In this document: positions 1 through 6,123 of the stretch, piece by piece
How positions within the stretch are numbered: the stretch's first letter is position 1
How the letters are laid out: each line of letters starts with the position of its first letter
Source of the DNA: Cyclobacteriaceae bacterium
GTDB taxonomy: Bacteria > Bacteroidota > Bacteroidia > Cytophagales > Cyclobacteriaceae
Length of the DNA: 6,464 nucleotides
Reading direction: 5' to 3'
NCBI GenBank assembly: GCA_009885605.1
Contig: VFKK01000209.1
Coordinates: 1 to 6,464 of the forward strand
Notes under the pieces: model-generated
What the model saw: the letters and a program-made list of their open reading frames with translations, nothing else
What the model was told of the DNA's origin: nothing
The model's database searches: none
Position numbers and translations under genes: made by a program

Positions 1-17
1 AAAGCAGCGGATAATCC

Positions 18-467
18 TCAACAGACGACGTTCGACAGTTCACAGCACGTACATTTGGACTTCAATCCTTGTTTTATTTGGTTAGTGGTAAGAAAGCGTA
101 CATACATAATTTTTAAAATTCTTAACACCATTAAATTTTCAAAAAAGTCCATCAAAACGACACCTAAGGTTAAAATCAGCACTTTCTGTGTTTTCCAGAT
201 TTTATAGAGCAAACCTGAAAACAGAAGCCCGTAGATAATCATGTAAGGTAAATCTAAAGCCCAAAGTCCAAATCGGTAAATTTCCCTGGATTCAAAATCA
301 AGCAATCCAATTGCTTCATAAGCCTCCTGAACCGAATAGGCAAACTTTAAATCCAACACCTTATCAGCTTGCAGTAGGCTGGACAACAGGAAATTGAAGA
401 GTAAAAGAAGACATGTGAGAATAGCCAGATTTAACCAGCTATTCATCGATTTGAAAAATTTTAACAT
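18..467 (-). CDS. Small multi-pass membrane protein of unknown function, probably C-terminally truncated
   Basis: I cannot assign a function. The 149-residue product has three clear hydrophobic segments, at about residues 11-33, 68-90 and 96-120, separated by a polar stretch (about 34-66) that includes an acidic/aromatic part. A D-F-F-E-N motif (residues 107-111) lies inside the third segment. From memory, Bacteroidota carry a family of uncharacterised four-helix membrane proteins with a D-x-x-E-N motif at this place and a fourth helix after it. Here that fourth helix is absent. The last ~28 residues are polar and cysteine-containing (C-T-C-C near the end) and do not look like the rest. The DNA encoding them is about 50% GC (positions 1-60) against about 22% just inside the gene (101-160). 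The natural reading is a gene whose 3' end was replaced by other DNA, so it may be non-functional. The start at 467 is the first ATG; a second Met lies at residue 8. It lies downstream of, and in the same direction as, the gamma-CA gene. Confidence 0.6.
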   Translation of the reverse strand: MLKFFKSMNSWLNLAILTCLLLLFNFLLSSLLQADKVLDLKFAYSVQEAYEAIGLLDFESREIYRFGLWALDLPYMIIYGLLFSGLLYKIWKTQKVLILTLGVVLMDFFENLMVLRILKIMYVRFLTTNQIKQGLKSKCTCCELSNVVC

Positions 468-504
468 AGAAAAAGTAGTTTCAAAAACTATTAAAGAATA
501 AAGA

Positions 505-540
505 CGAATGTAAAGAAATCTACGCTTTCAAAAGTCAAAA
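505..540 (-). promoter_or_regulatory. Candidate Bacteroidota-type promoter for the membrane protein gene
   Basis: Read on the minus strand, the segment at 512-505 is TACATTCG, which matches the Bacteroidota -7 consensus TAnnTTTG at all but one fixed position. TTTTG runs end about 16 and 23 bases upstream (plus-strand CAAAA at 529-533 and 536-540), and either could serve as the -33 TTG element. The box lies about 38 bases from the start codon at 467. The match is imperfect and the region is AT-rich, so chance is a real alternative. Confidence 0.3.
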
Positions 541-564
541 TGTTAGGCACAAAACCAAAAAAAA

Positions 565-1077
565 TTACTTTTTAAACCAATCCGAATACATCGGATAATT
601 TCTCGCTGTCCGGTCAATCACTTCTTCCATTTCCGGACTTATTTCTTTGACCCTTTTTGCAGGCATTCCTGCATAAATTGAGTTCGCTTCAACGATGGTG
701 TTAGACAGAACAACCGCACCCGCTGCTATGACTGCACCTGAATTCACAACAGCCCCATCCATCACAATAGCTCCCATTCCGATAAGAACTCTGTCATGAA
801 TAGTGCATCCATGAACTACTGCATTATGGGCAATGGAAACTTTATTTCCGATATAAGTCCCTGCTTTTTGATAAGTGCAATGAATCACCACCCCATCCTG
901 AATATTGGAGTTGTCTCCGATTCGAATCTCGTTCACATCACCTCTGACCACTGCATTAAACCATACCGTGCAGTTTTTTCCCATCACCACATCCCCAACA
1001 ACTGTTGCATTTGGCGCCAGCCAGCAATTCTCTCCAAATTCAGGCGACTTGCCTTTTACTTCCATTAACAAAGCCAT
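565..1077 (-). CDS. Gamma-carbonic-anhydrase-family protein (YrdA/PaaY-like left-handed beta-helix)
   Basis: A 170-residue cytoplasmic hexapeptide-repeat protein, full length for the family. Residues ~12-140 show the repeating I/V-G-x-x pattern of a left-handed beta-helix, followed by a C-terminal helix (about 146-170) that packs along it. The three zinc-ligand histidines of gamma carbonic anhydrases are present: H66 (in V-I-H-C), H84 and H89 (in I-A-H-N-A-V-V-H). The family's R45, D47 and Q60 are also conserved (R-G-D and N-I-Q-D motifs). These proteins form trimers with metal bound between subunits. The acidic loop holding the proton-shuttle glutamate of archaeal Cam is missing, as is usual for YrdA/CamH-like members, so CO2 hydration activity is plausible but unproven. 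The start at 1077 (M-A-L-L) fits the family N-terminus better than the internal Met at residue 5. The gene is divergent from the YceI lipoprotein gene. Confidence 0.9.
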   Translation of the reverse strand: MALLMEVKGKSPEFGENCWLAPNATVVGDVVMGKNCTVWFNAVVRGDVNEIRIGDNSNIQDGVVIHCTYQKAGTYIGNKVSIAHNAVVHGCTIHDRVLIGMGAIVMDGAVVNSGAVIAAGAVVLSNTIVEANSIYAGMPAKRVKEISPEMEEVIDRTARNYPMYSDWFKK

Positions 1078-1135
1078 AGGGTTATTTTTTTTTAGTACGG
1101 GTTTACAAATAAATAGACTTCCAATATTTTTTTCT

Positions 1136-1184
1136 TTCAGTCCCTGAACTTTTTTAAAGGGTTTGAGTTTCTATGTATATACAT
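1136..1184. promoter_or_regulatory. Divergent intergenic region with two short palindromes
   Basis: The 131 bp between the gamma-CA start (1077) and the YceI start (1209) must hold both promoters. Two dyads are visible: TTCAG-TCC-CTGAA at 1136-1148, and a perfect 12 bp palindrome ATGTATATACAT at 1173-1184, which ends 24 bases before the YceI start codon. TACATTTA at 1180-1187 matches the -7 consensus TAnnTTTG except for its last base, so the second palindrome could overlap a promoter. No convincing -33 element sits at the expected distance. Such short AT-rich palindromes also arise by chance. Confidence 0.3.
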
Positions 1185-1208
1185 TTAATTCAAACCAATT
1201 AAAACACA

Positions 1209-1934
1209 ATGAAACTTATCAAACAAACCGGACTATTCTTAGCTGCAGCGATGATTATGTTCTCTTGCAGCAAGCCTTCTGACACAGTAGAAACTTCGGA
1301 AGCACAGGAAGCAGCAGAGGGTACGGGATCAACCTTAAACTTGGATGTAGCTACTTCCACTGTAGCATGGACAGGCTATAAGCCAACAGGAAAGCATTTT
1401 GGCAAAATTCCGGCAACAGCAGGAATTTTAGTAGTTGAAGGAGATGCAATTACAGGAGGAACTTTCACGTTTGATATTACTGGTCTTAAGATCGAAGATA
1501 TGGAAGAAAGCAATGAGAATTATGGTAAACTTTGGGGTCACCTTCAGTCGCCTGATTTCTTCGATGCAGCTAACCACCCACAAGCAACTTTTGAAATCAC
1601 TGCTGTTGAACCATTTACTGCCGGCGAAATGATTGCTGATAAACAGGAGTTTGCTTCTGCAAATACACCTGCTGTTGACAGTTCAATTGCTCCGGCTAAT
1701 CCAACACATTGGATTAGCGGCAACCTGACCATGAGAGGAACTACCAAAAACATCAAATTCCCTGCTGCAGTAGCTGTTGAAAATGGTGCAGTTTCTGCAA
1801 AAGCAGGTTTCAACATTGACAGAACTGCCTGGGGACTTGCCTACGGTGACGAAGCAACAGCTGCAGATAAGGCAAAAGATCAATTCATATACAACACCGT
1901 TTCTTTGGTTTTGGACGTGAAAGCTGCTCAGTAA
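1209..1934 (+). CDS. YceI-family lipoprotein
   Basis: A 241-residue predicted lipoprotein. The signal peptide has K2 and K5, a hydrophobic core (residues 7-18) and a lipobox ending at Cys20 (M-F-S-C), so the mature protein should be lipid-anchored. The acidic, serine/alanine-rich stretch at 21-42 looks like a flexible tether. Residues ~44-240 are a YceI domain, a lipocalin-like beta-barrel known to bind isoprenoid-type ligands in some members. Recognisable signatures are W-T-G-Y-K followed by H-F-G-K-I (54-67), H-L-Q-S-P-D-F-F (111-118), H-P-Q-A-T-F-E-I (123-130), G-N-L-T-M-R-G-T-T-K (171-180) and F-N-I-D-R-T-A-W-G-L (201-210). Between 136 and 168 it carries an Ala/Ser/Pro-rich insertion longer than in compact YceI proteins. 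The ligand is unknown, and stress or envelope roles are only inferred from the family. The leader is A-rich without a Shine-Dalgarno sequence. Its own terminator follows immediately. Confidence 0.92.
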   Translation: MKLIKQTGLFLAAAMIMFSCSKPSDTVETSEAQEAAEGTGSTLNLDVATSTVAWTGYKPTGKHFGKIPATAGILVVEGDAITGGTFTFDITGLKIEDMEESNENYGKLWGHLQSPDFFDAANHPQATFEITAVEPFTAGEMIADKQEFASANTPAVDSSIAPANPTHWISGNLTMRGTTKNIKFPAAVAVENGAVSAKAGFNIDRTAWGLAYGDEATAADKAKDQFIYNTVSLVLDVKAAQ

Positions 1935-1953
1935 GATAAACCAACACAATCAT

Positions 1954-1986
1954 AAAGAGGAATTCTCACGAATTCCTCTTTTTTTT
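1954..1986 (+). terminator. Strong intrinsic terminator after the YceI gene
   Basis: A perfect 12 bp stem, AAAGAGGAATTC (1954-1965) pairing with 1970-1981, closes a four-base TCAC loop. It is followed by an uninterrupted T run through 1986. It begins 19 bases after the YceI stop codon and is a textbook rho-independent terminator. It ends only 10 bases before the pabB ATG at 1997. Confidence 0.93.
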
Positions 1987-1996
1987 GCTTTACAAA

Positions 1997-3247
1997 ATGG
2001 CATCGCTCCCTTTTTCATACCCGCTTCCCGGTCCTTATTGGGTTCAAAAACTCACCTATTGGGCAACCAGAGAATTTTCCTATTTGGCTTATTTCAATGG
2101 AAATGAGTATGCTTATCCCCAAGGTAATTTTGGAAACTGCTTTTTCGCAGGCAACAAATCAATCGAACTAAATGAGTTTTGGGATTCCACCCCAGGAATT
2201 TTTAGGGTGGGAATTATTGGATATGACTTTAAAAATCAGCTCGAGAATCTTCAAAGTTCAAATCCCTCCTTTTTGAATTTGCCTGAGACCTGCTTCTTTC
2301 TACCGGAGCTTTTGATCCAAATCGAAAAGGAACAGGTTTTTAGTAAGACCGAATTGCCTTTGGAGTTTTGGAAAACTATTGAGCGTATTGAAATTCCTAA
2401 ATCACCAAATCTTGGATGTCAATGGACTCCCCAGATTTCAAAGGGAAAATACATTGAGTCTGTCAAAACTATCCAAAGCCAGATTGTTGAAGGGGAAACT
2501 TATGAAATGAATTTCTGCCAGGCTTTCTCAGGTGAGTTTGAAATCTGGGATCCTGTCGCTGCTTATTTCAAATTAAATCAAGTTTCGCCAATGCCATTTT
2601 CTGCCCTTTTCAAAGCCAAGGAAAAATGGATCGTCTCTGCTTCTCCGGAGCGATTTCTCAAAAAAACCGGAAACCAATTAATTGCTCAACCAATCAAAGG
2701 CACAATCCGAAGAGGAATTTCTGCGGAAGAAGATTTAGAAAACAGGAATAAACTGGCGAACAGCGAAAAGGAAAAGGCAGAAAATCTGATGATCACGGAC
2801 CTTATGCGAAATGATCTTTCTAAGGTATCGAAAACAGGAACGGTGAAGGTGGACGAGCTTTTTGGTATCTATCCGTTGCCAAGAGTCTTTCAGATGATCA
2901 GCACAATCAGTTCCGAATTAAAACCCGAGGTCGCCTTTGAGGAAATTATTCAGGCAAGTTTCCCGATGGGAAGCATGACCGGAGCACCAAAAATTCGGAC
3001 AATGGAATTAATAGATGAGCTGGAATCCTTCAAAAGAGACTGGTTTTCAGGCGCTTTAGGCTGGATCGATGAAAAAGGAGATTTTGACTTTTCGGTGGTA
3101 ATCCGAAGTATAATTGCAGATTTGGAAGCTAAAAAACTCTACTTTGGAGTTGGCAGTGCTGTCACATTTGATGCAGATCCTGAGCAGGAATTTGAAGAGT
3201 GCAAGCTAAAAGCCCAAGCTATTGTAGAAGTTCTCCGTGGAGCATGA
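1997..3247 (+). CDS. pabB: Aminodeoxychorismate synthase component I (PabB)
   Basis: A chorismate-utilising enzyme that, with a PabA-type glutamine amidotransferase, converts chorismate to 4-amino-4-deoxychorismate, the first step toward p-aminobenzoate and folate. Numbering from ATG 1997 (416 residues), the N-terminal ~145 residues are divergent and the catalytic domain follows. The key discriminator is P-I-K-G-T (232-236): Lys234 is the PabB nucleophile, where anthranilate synthase TrpE has P-I-A-G-T. Other motifs are S-A-S-P-E-R-F-L (214-221), the metal-binding E-N-L-M-I-x-D-L-x-R-N-D-L region (262-274), P-M-G-S-M-T-G-A-P-K (323-332), G-V-G-S-A-V (384-389) and a C-terminal E-F-E-E-C-K-x-K. 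A TTG at 1985 would add four residues, but it lies inside the terminator T run, so ATG 1997 is preferred. No pabA or pabC is in the window. It overlaps dinB. Confidence 0.93.
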   Translation: MASLPFSYPLPGPYWVQKLTYWATREFSYLAYFNGNEYAYPQGNFGNCFFAGNKSIELNEFWDSTPGIFRVGIIGYDFKNQLENLQSSNPSFLNLPETCFFLPELLIQIEKEQVFSKTELPLEFWKTIERIEIPKSPNLGCQWTPQISKGKYIESVKTIQSQIVEGETYEMNFCQAFSGEFEIWDPVAAYFKLNQVSPMPFSALFKAKEKWIVSASPERFLKKTGNQLIAQPIKGTIRRGISAEEDLENRNKLANSEKEKAENLMITDLMRNDLSKVSKTGTVKVDELFGIYPLPRVFQMISTISSELKPEVAFEEIIQASFPMGSMTGAPKIRTMELIDELESFKRDWFSGALGWIDEKGDFDFSVVIRSIIADLEAKKLYFGVGSAVTFDADPEQEFEECKLKAQAIVEVLRGA

Positions 3248-4340
3248 AACGCAAATACCAGAGTTAACGATCCGCAAAATAATCCATGTGGACATGGATG
3301 CTTTTTACGCTTCGGTGGAGCAGCTCGATCATCCTGAATGGAGAGGCAAACCACTGGTTGTCGGTGGAAATGAAGCAAGAGGTGTTGTAGCGGCAGCAAG
3401 TTATGAGGCCAGGAAATTCGGAATCTTTTCAGCGATGCCATCCGTTCTGGCAGCAAGAAAATGTCCCGAGCTCATTTTTGCAAAGCCAAGATTTGACCGG
3501 TACAAAGAGATTTCAATGCAAATCCGGGAAATTTTCCTTGAATACACCGACCTCGTGGAGCCACTTTCTTTGGATGAAGCATTTCTGGATGTCACAGAAA
3601 ACAAAGTTGGTCTTAAGTCTGCGATTCTGATCGCTAAGCAAATCCGAGCAAAAATCAAGGAACGAACCGGCCTCAATGCATCAGCCGGAGTCAGCTACAA
3701 TAAATTTCTGGCAAAAATCGCCTCAGATCTCAACAAACCTAACGGGCAGGCCGTGATTCTCCCAGAGGAAGCAGAGGCATTTTTAGAAAAGTTACCCATC
3801 GGTAAATTCTTCGGCATCGGCAAAGTCACGGCAGAAAAAATGCAAAACCTCGGAATTCACAACGGGAAAGACCTCAAGGATTATTCACTTCAGTTTCTCA
3901 CCAAAAAATTCGGAAAATCCGGCCATCGCTATTTCAATATTGTGCGAGGAATTCATCTTTCAGAAGTTCAACCTCATCGGATCCGTAAGTCTCTGAGTGC
4001 TGAGAATACGTTTGAAACGGATCTGATTCAGCCGGATGATTTGAAAAATGCACTGAAATCTGTGAAAGATGAACTCATCCGCAGAGTGGAAAAAAGCGGA
4101 ATCAAAGGCAGAACGGTTACTCTAAAAATGAAGTTTTCAGATTTTACCCAGCAGACTCGAAGCAAAACTGTTGAACACTTTCCTGAACCAGATGCCATTT
4201 GGGAACTGGCTCAGGAATTACTCAATCAGGAGGAAATCCCAAAACCAGTCCGGCTTTTAGGATTGGGATTATCAAATCTGAACATCACAGAAGATGTCCA
4301 GTATTTTGGAGAGCAACTTCAGATTCCCTTCGCCGGCTAA
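3237..4340 (+). CDS. dinB: DNA polymerase IV (DinB, Y-family translesion polymerase)
   Basis: A 367-residue error-prone polymerase that extends past damaged bases. Catalytic carboxylates are D19 (in H-V-D-M-D-A-F) and D113/E114 (S-L-D-E-A-F). Y24 sits at the steric-gate position that excludes ribonucleotides, equivalent to F13 of E. coli DinB. The palm signature S-Y-N-K-F-L-A-K-I-A-S-D follows, then thumb helix-hairpin-helix F-F-G-I-G-K-V-T-A, and a little-finger domain from about 250. The C-terminus ends E-Q-L-Q-I-P-F-A-G, a good match to the sliding-clamp-binding peptide (Q-L-x-L/I-x-F). The only workable start is GTG 3237: an in-frame TAG lies at 3225-3227, and the next Met is M20, inside the catalytic motif. 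That start overlaps the pabB stop by 11 bp, implying translational coupling. The nearby ATG at 3244 is out of frame. Confidence 0.95.
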   Translation: MEHETQIPELTIRKIIHVDMDAFYASVEQLDHPEWRGKPLVVGGNEARGVVAAASYEARKFGIFSAMPSVLAARKCPELIFAKPRFDRYKEISMQIREIFLEYTDLVEPLSLDEAFLDVTENKVGLKSAILIAKQIRAKIKERTGLNASAGVSYNKFLAKIASDLNKPNGQAVILPEEAEAFLEKLPIGKFFGIGKVTAEKMQNLGIHNGKDLKDYSLQFLTKKFGKSGHRYFNIVRGIHLSEVQPHRIRKSLSAENTFETDLIQPDDLKNALKSVKDELIRRVEKSGIKGRTVTLKMKFSDFTQQTRSKTVEHFPEPDAIWELAQELLNQEEIPKPVRLLGLGLSNLNITEDVQYFGEQLQIPFAG

Positions 4341-4341
4341 C

Positions 4342-4371
4342 AAAAAAAGCCACCTCAATCGAGATGGCTTT
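4342..4371 (-). terminator. Intrinsic terminator of katA in the dinB-katA convergent gap
   Basis: Read on the minus strand, AAAGCCATCTC and GAGGTGGCTTT form an 11 bp stem with one G-T wobble around a GATT loop, followed by a run of about eight T residues (plus-strand A run ending at 4342). It starts 24 bases after the katA stop. On the plus strand the same stem has a C-A mismatch and is followed by CC rather than T, so it should stop katA transcripts efficiently and dinB transcripts poorly. Confidence 0.85.
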
Positions 4372-4394
4372 CCTACACTAGATTCCAGGTTCGT

Positions 4395-5903
4395 TTAACG
4401 AAGAGCATTCATATTTTCCATGACCGCATCCACATTTACGCCTAGTCCCGCAGCTACTCTACGACCAAAATCCTCGTCCATTCGGAACCAATGACAAAGC
4501 TGACGGTTCACAATAAGATCTCTTTTTGGACCGGAGATTCCGCTCATCGCTCCTATCACATTGCTGATTGTATTGTCTTGCTCTTCTTTAGTCATTACTT
4601 CTCTGAAAAGTGCTCTTGGCTGTGAGTAATGATCATTTCCCCCGATTTTTGAATTTCTGTCATACCAGTCAGCAATGGTACTTTCCAATTGCTCAGAAGG
4701 CTCTCTGTACGACTCATCTATTTTAATTTCATCGAAGCTGTTTGGAAAATAGTTTGGCAATCTCCCTCCATTTCCATCCACTCTCATTTGCCCATCTCTT
4801 TGGTAATTATTCACTGCGAAAGGACATCTGTTTACTGGGATTTGCTCATAATTTCCGCCTAATCTGTATCGATGCGCATCCGGATAAGAAAGCAAACGAC
4901 CCTGAAGCATTTTATCAGGGCTATATCCGATTCCGTCCACCACATGAGCAGGAGCAAAAGCAGATTGCTCAATTTCCGCAAAATAATTATCCGGATTCTG
5001 GTTCAGTTCAAGGGTTCCCACATCGATCAATGGAAAATCGCTGTGTGGCCAAACCTTGGTCAGGTCAAATGGATTGAAGGTTACCGTTCTGGCTTCTGCT
5101 TCAGTCATTACCTGAATTTTCATATTCCACTTAGGGAAATCTCCGCTTTCAATCGCTTCCAGGAGATCTCTTTGAGAGAAATCCATGTCTTTCGATTTCA
5201 TCGCGGCAGCTTCAGAGTCGGTGAAATTCTTGATCCCCTGTGCTGTTTTGAAATGAAATTTCACGAAAAACTTTTCGTTTTTGGCGTTGATCAAAGAGAA
5301 GGTATGGGAACCAAAGCCATGCATGTGACGATAACCAACGGGAGTTCCTCGATCACTCATCAGGATTAGAACCTGGTGCAAAGACTCCGGATTCAAGGAC
5401 CAAAAATCCCACATCATGGTCGGAGATTTAAGGTTGGTGTAGGGATCTCTTTTCTGAGTATGGATAAAGTCTCCAAATTTTTTGGGATCCTTGACAAAAA
5501 ATACTGGGGTGTTGTTTCCAACCAAATCCCAGTTACCGTCTTCCGTGTAAAATTTTATAGCAAATCCTCTTGGATCCCTCTCGGTATCTGCCGAACCTCT
5601 TTCACCACCTACTGTAGAGAATCTCAACAGCACTTTCGTCTTTTTTCCTAGCTTATTGAAAACTTTAGCTTTTGAATACTGAGTGATATCGTTTGTAATT
5701 GTAAACGTCCCAAAAGCACCGGAACCTTTCGCGTGTACCACTCTTTCAGGGATTCTCTCTCTGTTGAAGTGGGCCATTTTCTCATGAAGAATGTAATCTT
5801 CCAACAAAACTGGACCTCTTGGACCCACCGTTTTGGTGTTTTCATTCTCCACATAAATTCTACCGGAAGCGGTTGTTAATTTGTTATGGGCTTGCTCAGA
5901 CAT
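4395..5903 (-). CDS. katA: Heme catalase, small-subunit type
   Basis: A 502-residue monofunctional heme catalase that dismutates hydrogen peroxide to water and oxygen. The length fits the small-subunit class, usually about 480-510 residues without the C-terminal flavodoxin-like domain. Distal-pocket residues are present: H57 (V-V-H-A-K-G), S96 (R-F-S-T-V) and N130 (D-L-V-G-N-N-T-P). The proximal heme ligand is Y340 with R336 (R-L-L-S-Y-P-D-A-H-R-Y). Residues 192-202 (R-H-M-H-G-F-G-S-H-T-F) match the region that binds NADPH in clade 3 enzymes. No signal peptide is visible, so it is probably cytoplasmic. The start M-S-E-Q is the first in-frame ATG and fits the family. The gene stands alone, divergent from miaB and convergent with dinB, with its own terminator. 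A spaced inverted repeat lies 34-72 bases upstream of the start and may be a regulator site. Confidence 0.97.
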   Translation of the reverse strand: MSEQAHNKLTTASGRIYVENENTKTVGPRGPVLLEDYILHEKMAHFNRERIPERVVHAKGSGAFGTFTITNDITQYSKAKVFNKLGKKTKVLLRFSTVGGERGSADTERDPRGFAIKFYTEDGNWDLVGNNTPVFFVKDPKKFGDFIHTQKRDPYTNLKSPTMMWDFWSLNPESLHQVLILMSDRGTPVGYRHMHGFGSHTFSLINAKNEKFFVKFHFKTAQGIKNFTDSEAAAMKSKDMDFSQRDLLEAIESGDFPKWNMKIQVMTEAEARTVTFNPFDLTKVWPHSDFPLIDVGTLELNQNPDNYFAEIEQSAFAPAHVVDGIGYSPDKMLQGRLLSYPDAHRYRLGGNYEQIPVNRCPFAVNNYQRDGQMRVDGNGGRLPNYFPNSFDEIKIDESYREPSEQLESTIADWYDRNSKIGGNDHYSQPRALFREVMTKEEQDNTISNVIGAMSGISGPKRDLIVNRQLCHWFRMDEDFGRRVAAGLGVNVDAVMENMNALR

Positions 5904-5933
5904 ATTAAAAGATTTAATTCTGGAATAAAGATC

Positions 5934-5975
5934 CTAAAGTAATCATAATAGAATCGTTGAAGAACTTGATTACTT
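5934..5975 (-). promoter_or_regulatory. Spaced 9 bp inverted repeat upstream of katA, possible operator
   Basis: AAGTAATCA (5937-5945) and its exact complement-inverse TGATTACTT (5967-5975) are separated by 21 bp, so the half-site centres are 30 bp apart, close to three helical turns. On the minus strand, TACTTTAG (5941-5934) matches the -7 consensus TAnnTTTG but for one base and overlaps the katA-proximal arm. The distal arm falls near where a -33 element would be. I see no TTG at the standard -33 spacing. This geometry fits a dimeric regulator straddling the promoter, but no known OxyR or PerR motif is evident. Function is inference. Confidence 0.35.
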
Positions 5976-6077
5976 ATTTGAACTCAGAGAAATAATTATT
6001 GAAAAGAAGGCGCCAATAAACTGCTCTTACCCGTTGATGAACAAATCGGGAAATAAAAGACGAATGCTCACTGCCAT

Positions 6078-6117
6078 TTTGTCTGTATTTTTGTAATTTC
6101 GCATCCCGAAAGAAGGA
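6078..6117 (+). promoter_or_regulatory. miaB leader: candidate promoter and Shine-Dalgarno-like site
   Basis: TATTTTTG at 6086-6093 matches the Bacteroidota -7 consensus TAnnTTTG exactly, and TAATTTCG at 6094-6101 matches it with one mismatch; a TTTG lies at 6078-6081. A -33 element at standard spacing is not clear for either box. AGAAGGA at 6111-6117 sits six bases before the ATG at 6124 and resembles a classical Shine-Dalgarno sequence. That is notable because the other genes here have no such site, and it supports the chosen miaB start. Confidence 0.45.
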
Positions 6118-6123
6118 TTTTAC

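Noticed and set aside
496..510. 11-mer AAAGACGAATG shared between 500-510 and 6056-6066
   Set aside because: Several repeated 11-mers are expected by chance in a window this long, and the flanks differ.
542..548. GTTAGGC resembling an integron attC R' core
   Set aside because: No partner core or foldable attC structure is found nearby and no integrase is present; a single 7-mer is expected by chance.
551..575. Possible terminator downstream of the gamma-CA gene
   Set aside because: The only pairing is five A-T base pairs next to a homopolymer run, too weak to call a hairpin.
1162..1187. TTTG (1162-1165) plus TACATTTA (1180-1187) as a complete YceI promoter
   Set aside because: The gap between the elements is 14 bases, shorter than the 17-23 usual for Bacteroidota promoters, so only the -7-like box is mentioned.
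3244..3267. ATG overlapping the pabB TGA (ATGA) as a dinB start
   Set aside because: It is out of frame with dinB and reaches a stop after seven codons.
3139..3456. A 105-codon minus-strand open frame across the pabB-dinB junction
   Set aside because: It is fully contained in two well-supported genes on the other strand, and its arginine/proline-rich sequence is typical of a shadow frame.
4872..5369. A 165-codon open frame on the plus strand inside katA
   Set aside because: It is antisense to a strongly conserved catalase, has no recognisable domain and reads as a low-complexity mirror of the katA codons.
6030..6051. CCCG...CGGG stem in the katA-miaB gap
   Set aside because: Only four consecutive pairs with a large loop and no following T run or conserved element.
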